A stretch of 5,606 nucleotides of DNA. It comes from an uncultured Erysipelotrichaceae bacterium. GTDB lineage: Bacteria > Bacillota_I > Bacilli_A > Erysipelotrichales > Erysipelotrichaceae. Numbering within the stretch: position 1 is the first letter of the stretch; each line of letters opens with the position of its first letter. The position numbers and the translations under genes are program-made. Below, in pieces: positions 1 to 5,539 of the stretch. The notes below the pieces were generated by a model. The model was not told the origin of the DNA. It was given only the letters and a program-made list of their open reading frames with translations, and did no database searches. The stretch covers positions 1-5,606 of the forward strand of contig CAKVAL010000055.1 of assembly GCA_934725085.1 (NCBI GenBank). Direction: 5' to 3'.

Positions 1-5
1 GGTTA

Positions 6-35
6 GAGAACTCTCGAAAGAGAGTTTTTCTTTTT
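6..35 (+). terminator. Rho-independent terminator of an upstream gene
   Basis: The arms AACTCTC (9-15) and GAGAGTT (20-26) pair perfectly around a GAAA tetraloop, and the stem can extend outward through 6-8 with U pairs. A T-rich tract (25-35, interrupted by one C) follows. This is a classical intrinsic terminator for a + strand gene that ends to the left of the window. It separates that gene from the adh regulatory region. Confidence 0.85.
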
Positions 36-61
36 GTCTAGAATAGCCTCGTTATTATTGA

Positions 62-69
62 GGGGGGGG
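62..69. repeat. Run of eight G upstream of the adh promoter
   Basis: Eight consecutive G residues interrupt otherwise AT-rich intergenic DNA about 50 bp upstream of the -35 element of adh. CCTC (47-50) can pair with GAGG (60-63) just before it. Homopolymer runs of this length are prone to slippage, but the run lies outside the core promoter and no function is evident. Confidence 0.5.
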
Positions 70-83
70 TTATTGTAAACTTT

Positions 84-101
84 ATGTGAAATATTTAACC
101 T
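84..101. promoter_or_regulatory. Candidate Rex-type operator upstream of adh
   Basis: The sequence ATGTGAAATATTTAACCT has a nearly perfect palindromic core, GTGAAAT/ATTTAAC, with one mismatched pair. It resembles the binding sites of the redox repressor Rex (TTGTGAA or TTGTTAA, four bases, TTAACAA or TTCACAA); the outermost bases do not match. Rex commonly controls alcohol dehydrogenase and other NADH-consuming fermentation genes, which fits the downstream gene. The site lies upstream of the -35 element rather than over the promoter. AT-rich DNA gives such matches by chance, so this is a candidate only. Confidence 0.35.
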
Positions 102-117
102 TCTTCGGTCAAAACTA

Positions 118-147
118 TTGCATAAGAATATTTTTACTTGTTAAAAT
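118..147 (+). promoter_or_regulatory. Probable sigma-A promoter of adh, extended -10
   Basis: A -35 element TTGCAT (118-123) is followed, after 18 bp, by a -10 element TAAAAT (142-147, five of six consensus bases). A TG dinucleotide at 139-140, one base before the -10, makes it an extended -10 promoter. Transcription would start near 154 and leave a leader of about 40 nt carrying the Shine-Dalgarno site. It is the best promoter match between the upstream terminator and adh. Confidence 0.6.
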
Positions 148-156
148 TTGCATAAG
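118..156. repeat. Direct repeat TTGCATAAG, two copies 30 bp apart
   Basis: TTGCATAAG occurs at 118-126 and 148-156, and similar bases follow both copies (AATATT and TGATATT). The copies start exactly 30 bp apart, close to three helical turns. The first covers the -35 and the second lies just past the -10, so a protein bound to both would flank the core promoter. The second copy also forms part of the right half of a weaker Rex-like match at 138-155 (TTGTTAAAATTTGCATAA), whose left half matches TTGTTAA perfectly. Confidence 0.45.
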
Positions 157-179
157 TGATATTAACACTGCACATGCTT

Positions 180-186
180 AAGGAGG
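180..186 (+). promoter_or_regulatory. Shine-Dalgarno site deciding the adh start
   Basis: AAGGAGG lies 8 nt upstream of the ATG at 195. It settles the start codon against an in-frame GTG at 156, which lies within a couple of bases of the expected transcript start and has no ribosome site. Confidence 0.9.
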
Positions 187-194
187 AAAATAAT

Positions 195-1256
195 ATGAAA
201 GGCTATGCAATGCTAAAAATCGGAGAATCTGGTTGGATTGAAAAAGATAGACCAGTATGCGGACCAATGGATGCTATTTGTAAACCACTAGCTCTTGCTA
301 TTTGTACAAGTGATATTCACACTTTGTGGGAAGGCGCTATTGGTGAAAGACACAATATGATTCTAGGACATGAAGGTTGTGCTGAAATTGTCGAAGTTGG
401 TGAACTTGTAAAAGACTTTAAAGTTGGTGATAGAGTATTAGTTCCAGCTATTACACCGGATTGGAACTCTTTAGAAGCTCAGGCCGGCTATTCTATGCAC
501 TCTGGTGGAATGTTAGCTGGTTGGAAATTCTCTAACTTCAAAGATGGTGTATTCTCGGAATATTTCCATGTAAATGACGCTGATGGTAACTTAGCTTTAT
601 TACCAGACAATATTAATACGGTAGACGCTTGTATGTTATCAGACATGGTACCAACAGGGTTCCACGGTGTAGAACTTGCTGGAGTTGAATTTGGTGATAA
701 TGTACTGGTTATTGGTATCGGTCCAGTAGGTCTTATGTCTGTTGCTGGTGCTAACATGCACGGTGCTGCTAGAATAATTGCTGTAGGCACAAGACCGGTT
801 TGTGTTGAAGCTGCTAAATACTATGGCGCTACTGATTTTATTAGTTATAAAAACGGACTAATTTCAGAACAAGTTCTTAATATGACTGATGGAAAAGGTG
901 TAGATAAAATTATCATCGCTGGCGGTGGTGTTGAAACATTCTCTGAAGCGATTAAATGTCTAAAACCAGGCGGTAAGATTGGCAACGTAAACTATCTAGG
1001 CAGTGGCGAATACATTGATATCCCTCGTGTAGAATGGGGTGTTGGTATGGGCCATAAACAAATTAATGGTGGTTTAATGCCAGGTGGTCGTCTAAGAATG
1101 GAAAAACTAGCTGCCCTTGTAAGCTGTGGTAAGTTAGATTTAAAACCGCTTAGTACACATGTATTTGAAGGCTTCGATCATCTAGAAGAAGCTCTATTCC
1201 TTATGAGAGACAAACCAGCTGACTTGATTAAACCAGTAGTTAAATTATCTGACTAA
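195..1256 (+). CDS. adh: Zinc-dependent NADP(H) secondary alcohol dehydrogenase
   Basis: This 353-residue medium-chain dehydrogenase/reductase interconverts secondary alcohols and ketones (for example 2-propanol and acetone) in the cytoplasm. It closely resembles the C. beijerinckii and T. brockii enzymes (about 352 residues) along its whole length, sharing the MKG start, the TSDIHT block, the GWKFSNFKDGVF block and the GGLxPGGRLR block. The catalytic zinc ligands are in place: Cys37, His59 and Asp150, with Glu60 beside them. The Rossmann motif GIGPVG is at 174-179. The NADP-specificity positions read Gly198, Thr199, Arg200 and Tyr218 (family enzymes have Ser199), so NADPH is the expected cofactor. 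Pocket residues Ser39, Ala85, Trp110, Tyr267 and Leu294 are kept, while position 295, Cys in T. brockii, is Met here. The gene has its own promoter and a strong ribosome site, and a hairpin separates it from the next gene. A fermentative redox role is inferred; the true substrate is not known. Confidence 0.95.
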   Translation: MKGYAMLKIGESGWIEKDRPVCGPMDAICKPLALAICTSDIHTLWEGAIGERHNMILGHEGCAEIVEVGELVKDFKVGDRVLVPAITPDWNSLEAQAGYSMHSGGMLAGWKFSNFKDGVFSEYFHVNDADGNLALLPDNINTVDACMLSDMVPTGFHGVELAGVEFGDNVLVIGIGPVGLMSVAGANMHGAARIIAVGTRPVCVEAAKYYGATDFISYKNGLISEQVLNMTDGKGVDKIIIAGGGVETFSEAIKCLKPGGKIGNVNYLGSGEYIDIPRVEWGVGMGHKQINGGLMPGGRLRMEKLAALVSCGKLDLKPLSTHVFEGFDHLEEALFLMRDKPADLIKPVVKLSD

Positions 1257-1267
1257 CAACTTATAAG
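1240..1267 (+). promoter_or_regulatory. Weak candidate promoter for the cobW-miaA operon
   Basis: TATAAG (1262-1267) matches five of six -10 bases, and TTAAAT (1240-1245) gives a poor -35 (three of six) at 16 bp. It would start transcription inside the hairpin that follows adh and give a leader of roughly 28 nt. It is the only usable match seen ahead of the next gene. The alternative is readthrough from adh. Confidence 0.25.
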
Positions 1268-1293
1268 CTGGAGCCACAAACTCCAGCTTTCCT
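1265..1293 (+). terminator. Hairpin after adh, probably a partial terminator
   Basis: AAGCTGGAG (1265-1273) pairs perfectly with CTCCAGCTT (1281-1289) around the 7-nt loop CCACAAA. The U-tract is very short: three T, then CC and T. The stem is strong enough for a terminator, but the weak tail suggests leaky termination or an RNA-stabilising 3' end for adh. Its right arm ends only 12 nt before the start codon of the next gene. Confidence 0.55.
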
Positions 1294-1301
1294 AACTATA
1301 T

Positions 1302-2222
1302 ATGAAAATATTAATCGTATCAGGCTTTTTAGGCGCAGGCAAAACAACATTTATAAAAGAATTGGCATTAAAAACCCAAAAGCGTTTTTGTATACTTGAA
1401 AACGAATATGCATCACTTGATATCGACAGTGATCGTTTAAAAGACAACGCAGAACTTAACATATATGAATTAAACGAAAAATGTGTATGTTGCAGCACTA
1501 AAAATGACATCGCGTCATCAATTTTAACAATCGCAAACACCATTAATCCAGAATTCCTAGTAATTGAACCAAGCGGTGTAGCCTATCTTAATAATGTCAT
1601 AAATAGAGTAAGCAAAGTCTTATATGAACGCATAATATTATTAGCTCCAATTACCATCGTTTCAGGTAACGAAATGATAGATGAAAAAGTAGTCTATAAT
1701 CAAATAAAAGGAGCTAAAACAATCATTGTCTCAAAAATGGAACAAGCTTCTTATGATAAAAAAGAAAAACTATATTCTTTATTAAATAAAATCAACAACG
1801 AAGCTGATATTATCGTTGATGATTATCATTTATTAAATAAAGAATTCTTTGACAACCTATTAAAAACAACATATGACAATAAAGTTATGTCAAAAGAAGA
1901 AACAGTCACAAACTATGATACTGTGGAATTGCTCAACCTAAATATGTCTAATATATCCAAGGCTATAGTTTTCATGGAAGATATAATACATGGAAGATAT
2001 GGTAACATTATTAGAGCTAAAGGTGGCATCAACATAAATAATATAAAATATAGATTTGATGTTGTTGATGGCTATTACTCGATACAAGACTTTGAAAATT
2101 CTGAAAACAACGCTGTATTTATAGGACACAATCTTGTAAAGAATCAACTTAAAAACGACAGTAACGCCAACCTTTACAACAAGAGACAAACTCGCTATCA
2201 AAAGAATAATGTGGTAAGATAA
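1302..2222 (+). CDS. CobW/COG0523-family GTPase, putative metallochaperone
   Basis: This 306-residue P-loop GTPase belongs to the G3E/COG0523 family, whose members deliver metals (zinc, cobalt, nickel) to client proteins or act in cobalamin synthesis. The Walker A motif GFLGAGKTT is at 8-16. The family metal-binding signature CxCC is Cys61-Val-Cys63-Cys64. A Walker B-like strand ending EPSG is at 84-92, where most relatives have ETTG. The base-recognition motif, usually NKxD, reads SKME at 144-147. A CobW C-terminal domain covers about 219-290, with GNIIRAKG at 234-241 and FIGHN at 273-277. No His-rich stretch is present. The start is fixed by the P-loop being only seven residues away and by an in-frame stop at 1293-1295, yet there is no Shine-Dalgarno site. 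The next gene begins 5 nt after the stop. Zinc is the likeliest metal because the adjacent dehydrogenase and the peptidase in the operon are zinc enzymes, but this is inference. Confidence 0.88.
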   Translation: MKILIVSGFLGAGKTTFIKELALKTQKRFCILENEYASLDIDSDRLKDNAELNIYELNEKCVCCSTKNDIASSILTIANTINPEFLVIEPSGVAYLNNVINRVSKVLYERIILLAPITIVSGNEMIDEKVVYNQIKGAKTIIVSKMEQASYDKKEKLYSLLNKINNEADIIVDDYHLLNKEFFDNLLKTTYDNKVMSKEETVTNYDTVELLNLNMSNISKAIVFMEDIIHGRYGNIIRAKGGININNIKYRFDVVDGYYSIQDFENSENNAVFIGHNLVKNQLKNDSNANLYNKRQTRYQKNNVVR

Positions 2223-2227
2223 AAAAG

Positions 2228-2899
2228 ATGAGAAGAATTTTTAAGTTATTAACAGTTTTATTTGTATTTCTAGTTATAAGTGGTTTCACTTATATAAACG
2301 AAGATAAAGAAGACAACACATCAACCTTTGAACTTGGTGATTTATACAATTACCAAAAAGCCTTCAAAAGTGAAGAAATCGATGTATGTGCAAGCGGTGT
2401 AGCTAAAACATATATGGACTATCGTGCAACAACTGCTAGAAATTCTAGACAATACAAGTTTATTCACAATAATCTTACAGTAGATGAAACAACTGGTTTT
2501 CTTTATGATGAAGATGGCTTTATTGGTGTTGCCCTAGGCTCATTCTATGGTGAAATCGGAGACCGTTTCTATTTCACACTAGAAAGCGGTGTTGTTCTTC
2601 CACTAGTTAAATGTGAAGAAAAAGCAGATGGCGACACTGACGGAAGTGGTTGCTACCACTTAAGTGATAATTCGGTTATGGAATTTGTCATTGACAAAAA
2701 CTATGCACTTAATTATTTCGGTCGCTTATCAAACAACTATGTATTAAATGGTAACTATAATAACTACGAATTATTCAACGGACCTATTGTTAAAGTTGAA
2801 AAAGTATTAGATGAAAAAAGCAGTGATTATGTAACATACACTAGCGACACTCCAACAATTACTAACGACGATATATTTGATTATGGTAGTGGTTATTAA
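2228..2899 (+). CDS. Exported or membrane-anchored protein of unknown function
   Basis: I do not recognise this 223-residue protein. Its N-terminus is a signal peptide or uncleaved anchor: MRR plus a hydrophobic stretch at about 4-23. No cysteine follows the stretch, so it is not a lipoprotein, and no clear signal peptidase site is visible. An acidic linker (24-50) leads to a region at 54-157 that looks like a compact beta domain: TYMDYR at 61-66, DEDGF at 94-98, then glycine-bounded strands, a conserved-looking D134/D136/D138 cluster, H144 and EFVID at 152-156. The order 'small strand, IGDRF, strand, Gly, Asp-Thr, Gly, Asp' loosely recalls the double-psi beta-barrel (3D) domain of cell-wall enzymes; that is a guess from pattern only. 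Cysteines at 54, 129 and 142 could form a disulfide. The tail (158-223) is rich in Asn, Tyr and Asp. Initiation probably depends on coupling to the cobW stop 5 nt upstream, since only a weak GGTAAG site is present. It overlaps miaA by 1 nt. Confidence 0.75.
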   Translation: MRRIFKLLTVLFVFLVISGFTYINEDKEDNTSTFELGDLYNYQKAFKSEEIDVCASGVAKTYMDYRATTARNSRQYKFIHNNLTVDETTGFLYDEDGFIGVALGSFYGEIGDRFYFTLESGVVLPLVKCEEKADGDTDGSGCYHLSDNSVMEFVIDKNYALNYFGRLSNNYVLNGNYNNYELFNGPIVKVEKVLDEKSSDYVTYTSDTPTITNDDIFDYGSGY

Positions 2900-3792
2900 T
2901 GAACAAAAAAGTATTAGTTATAGTAGGACCCACAGCAGTAGGCAAGACTTCTTTTGGAATTGAATGTGCCAATAGATACAATGGTGAAATTATATCCGGT
3001 GACAGCATTCAAATCTATAAAGGATTAGATATCGGTAGCGCTAAAGCCACCAAAGATGAACAATTAAAAGCAGTTCATCATCTAATCGATATAAAGGAGC
3101 CAAACGAAAATTATTCAGTAAAAGACTTCCAAGAGCGAGGTCGTTTTTTAATAGATGAACTTACTAAACAAAACAAACTGCCAATAGTGGTTGGCGGTAC
3201 AGGCTTATATATTAAAGCCCTCTTATATGATTACGAATTTAAGGACGAAGAAAATAACGACAATCCTTATGACGAGCTAACAAATGAACAAATATATGAC
3301 ATCCTTCTTAAAGAAGATCCTGAATGTTTAGAAAAGATTCATATCAATAATCGCAAAAGACTTGTAAGAGCCTTAAATGTTTTAAGAAAACACGGCACAG
3401 GTATCTCAAAAATCCAGGCACAACAAGAACACAAGATGTTATATGATGCTAAAATCATTGGCCTAACTAAAGATAGAGAACAACTTTATAAAGATATCAA
3501 CAAAAGAGTAGACATGATGATTGACGAAGGCCTGCTAGAGGAAATTAAAAGCCTATTAGAACGCGGGATTAGCTTTGATAACCAATGCATGCAAGGAATA
3601 GGATACAAAGAATTTAGAGCCTATTTCGAAGGTGTAGCAACACCTAAAAAATGCATCGAACTTGTTAAAAAGAACACGCGTCACTTTGTTAAAAGACAAT
3701 ACACTTGGTTTAATAATCAAATGCCAATAGAATGGTATGAAGATAAAGAAAACGCAATCTTAGAAATTGATAGATGGAGGGAAACAAAATGA
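2899..3792 (+). CDS. miaA: tRNA dimethylallyltransferase MiaA
   Basis: MiaA transfers the dimethylallyl group of DMAPP to N6 of adenosine 37 in tRNAs that read codons starting with U, giving i6A37, which supports accurate decoding. The protein has 297 residues, near the usual 300. Family landmarks run in order: P-loop GPTAVGKT at 10-17, the DSxQxYKGLDIGSAK block at 35-49 with catalytic Asp35, GGTGLY at 99-104, the NNRKRLVRAL block at 150-159, MQGIGYKE at 231-238, and TRHFVKRQYTWF at 260-271. All expected blocks are present and uninterrupted. The ATG shares its A with the upstream stop (TAATG), and no strong ribosome site precedes it, so translation is probably coupled. Its own TGA stop overlaps the next start codon (ATGA). 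The usual miaA partner hfq is not beside it. Confidence 0.97.
   Translation: MNKKVLVIVGPTAVGKTSFGIECANRYNGEIISGDSIQIYKGLDIGSAKATKDEQLKAVHHLIDIKEPNENYSVKDFQERGRFLIDELTKQNKLPIVVGGTGLYIKALLYDYEFKDEENNDNPYDELTNEQIYDILLKEDPECLEKIHINNRKRLVRALNVLRKHGTGISKIQAQQEHKMLYDAKIIGLTKDREQLYKDINKRVDMMIDEGLLEEIKSLLERGISFDNQCMQGIGYKEFRAYFEGVATPKKCIELVKKNTRHFVKRQYTWFNNQMPIEWYEDKENAILEIDRWRETK
3776..3781 (+). promoter_or_regulatory. Shine-Dalgarno site of the M3 peptidase inside miaA
   Basis: GGAGGG within the last codons of miaA lies 7 nt before the ATG at 3789. It decides that start over the in-frame ATG at 3774, which this site itself overlaps and which has no ribosome site of its own. Confidence 0.85.
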
Positions 3793-5480
3793 AATTTAAA
3801 GATTTTAAGTACGAACATTTAGAACTAGAAACAATCAAAAAAGAATTTGGAACATTGTTGAAAGAGCTAGAAGCATGTGATAATGCAGAAACTTTTATGC
3901 AAGCATTTAAAAAAACCAACAAGTATCGTAGCCACATTCAAACAATGTTGACACTATGTAACATCAGACATTCAATCGATACAAGTGATGAATACTATGA
4001 CAAAGAAAGAAACTACCTAGATGAAACAGTACCATATATTCAAGCATATGAAACTAAATTCTTCAAACTTGTAAACGATTGTCCATTCAAAAACGAACTA
4101 GACATTCCTGAAACATTCTTCAAGTTATGCGAATATTCATTAAAAACATTTGATGAAAAAATCATTGCTGAACTTCAAGAAGAAAACCGTTTAGTAAGTG
4201 AATATGGCAAACTAAAAGCAAGCGCTAAGATTGAATTTGAAGGTGAGACATATAACTTAGCATCTATCGCCCCACTTATGTCTAGTGATGATAGAGAAAC
4301 TCGTAAAAAAGCTACAAAAGCCTATTGCGATTTCTTCAAAGAAAACGAAGAAAAATTTGATAACAACTATGATGCTCTAGTCAAAGTAAGAGATAAGATG
4401 GCTAAAAAGCTTGGCTATGAAAACTATATTGAACTCGGCTATTTAAGAATGAACCGTTTTGATTACGACGAACAAATGGTTGAAAATTATCGTAAACAAG
4501 TTCGTGAAGTCATCGTTCCACTTGCAACAAGAATCCACCAAGCTCAAGCTAAAAGAATCGGTGTTGATAAATTAGAATGCTATGACTTAAACTATGAATT
4601 CAAAGATGGCAACCCAAAACCAGTAGGTGATGAATCAGTTCTTGTTCCTTTAGCTCTTGAAATGTATACCAAGATGTCTAAGGAAACAGGTGAATTCTTC
4701 AAGAGAATGGTAGATGACAATTTATTCGATTTAACCACAAAACCAAACAAAGAAATGGGTGGTTATTGTACTGACCTATTTGACTACAAAGTACCATTTA
4801 TTTTCTCTAACTTTAATGGCGAAGCAGGTGATGTTAATGTTTTATGTCATGAAGCAGGACATGCGCTTCAATCTTACTTATCTATGCAAACAATTGAAAT
4901 TCCTGATATTGCCTTCCCGACAATGGAATCATGTGAAATTCATTCAATGTCTATGGAATTTTTTGCCTTCCCATACCTAGATTTATTCTTTGGCAAAGAT
5001 GGAGATAAGTATAAGTATCATGAACTATCAGGTGCCCTAACATTTCTTCCTTATGGATGTTTAGTTGACCACTTCCAACATGAAGTATATAAGCATCCTG
5101 AAATGACATGCGAGGAACGTAAGGCTACATGGAGAAGACTAGAAAAAGAGTATAAGCCAGATATTGATTATAAAGACTATGATATTTTAGAAAGAGGTGG
5201 CTACTTCTATCGCCAAGGACATATTTTCCAATCTCCTTTCTATTATATTGATTACACACTAGCTCAAGTATGCGCTCTACAATTCTTTAAGAGATTTATT
5301 GATAATGACCCTGATTATTTCAAAGATTATCTACACATTTGTAGTATCGGTGGTACTAGATCTTTTGTACAAATCGTCAAAGAAGCTGGTTTGATTTCTC
5401 CGTTTGAAGATGGATGTTTAGCATCTATTGCCTCAATCATGGAAGATGAATTAAATAAATTAGGTGAGAAACTTGGATAA
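3789..5480 (+). CDS. M3-family zinc oligoendopeptidase
   Basis: This 563-residue protein is a cytoplasmic metallopeptidase of family M3 that cleaves short peptides. It has no signal peptide. The zinc motif is HEAGH at 354-358 (His354 and His358 as ligands, Glu355 as the catalytic base). Glu383, in the ESCEIHSM block and 25 residues after the second His, is the expected third ligand, the spacing seen in thimet oligopeptidase. Near the C-terminus, His478 and the tyrosines 485, 486 and 489 (FYYIDYTLAQ) match the substrate-binding His/Tyr cluster of the family. Residues 1 to about 190 form the helical, charged N-terminal part. At about 560 residues and with HEAGH, it resembles the M3 subgroup distinct from true PepF (about 600 residues), so I give no pepF symbol. 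Its start overlaps the miaA stop by 4 nt (ATGA), and it has a good ribosome site. Its stop codon lies in the loop of the terminator. Confidence 0.95.
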   Translation: MKFKDFKYEHLELETIKKEFGTLLKELEACDNAETFMQAFKKTNKYRSHIQTMLTLCNIRHSIDTSDEYYDKERNYLDETVPYIQAYETKFFKLVNDCPFKNELDIPETFFKLCEYSLKTFDEKIIAELQEENRLVSEYGKLKASAKIEFEGETYNLASIAPLMSSDDRETRKKATKAYCDFFKENEEKFDNNYDALVKVRDKMAKKLGYENYIELGYLRMNRFDYDEQMVENYRKQVREVIVPLATRIHQAQAKRIGVDKLECYDLNYEFKDGNPKPVGDESVLVPLALEMYTKMSKETGEFFKRMVDDNLFDLTTKPNKEMGGYCTDLFDYKVPFIFSNFNGEAGDVNVLCHEAGHALQSYLSMQTIEIPDIAFPTMESCEIHSMSMEFFAFPYLDLFFGKDGDKYKYHELSGALTFLPYGCLVDHFQHEVYKHPEMTCEERKATWRRLEKEYKPDIDYKDYDILERGGYFYRQGHIFQSPFYYIDYTLAQVCALQFFKRFIDNDPDYFKDYLHICSIGGTRSFVQIVKEAGLISPFEDGCLASIASIMEDELNKLGEKLG

Positions 5481-5506
5481 TACCAAGTTTTCTTTTTCCG
5501 TTTTTT
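5468..5506 (+). terminator. Rho-independent terminator of the cobW-miaA-peptidase operon
   Basis: AAACTTGG (5469-5476) pairs perfectly with CCAAGTTT (5483-5490) around the loop ATAATA, followed by TTTTCTTTTT and a second T run at 5500-5506. The stop codon of the peptidase (5478-5480) lies within the loop, so the left arm is coding sequence for the last residues of the protein. Confidence 0.88.
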
Positions 5507-5533
5507 CATAATATCGATATAAAAGAATATAAA
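5505..5533 (+). promoter_or_regulatory. Candidate promoter at the right edge
   Basis: TTCATA (5505-5510, four of six bases) and TATAAA (5528-5533, five of six) are separated by exactly 17 bp. The start would fall near 5540, immediately before a cluster of hairpin-forming sequences. The region is AT-rich, so the match could be chance, but its position right after a terminator supports it. Confidence 0.45.
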
Positions 5534-5539
5534 ATAAGC

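Noticed and set aside
156..194. GTG at 156 as an N-terminal extension of the alcohol dehydrogenase
   Set aside because: It lies about 2 nt from the predicted transcript start, has no ribosome site, and the family begins with MKG at 195, where AAGGAGG is correctly spaced.
488..790. Minus-strand open frame of 100 codons inside adh
   Set aside because: It is antisense to well-conserved coding sequence, has no ribosome site or recognisable protein features, and looks like a shadow of codon bias.
1292..1543. Minus-strand open frame across the cobW start
   Set aside because: It is antisense to the Walker A and CxCC region and has no sign of being coding.
3774..3788. ATG at 3774 as the start of the M3 peptidase
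   Set aside because: The Shine-Dalgarno GGAGGG overlaps this ATG and is correctly spaced only for the ATG at 3789; five extra residues would add nothing known.
4759..4980. Plus-strand open frame in another frame of the M3 peptidase
   Set aside because: It overlaps the HEAGH active-site region in a different frame and has no ribosome site.
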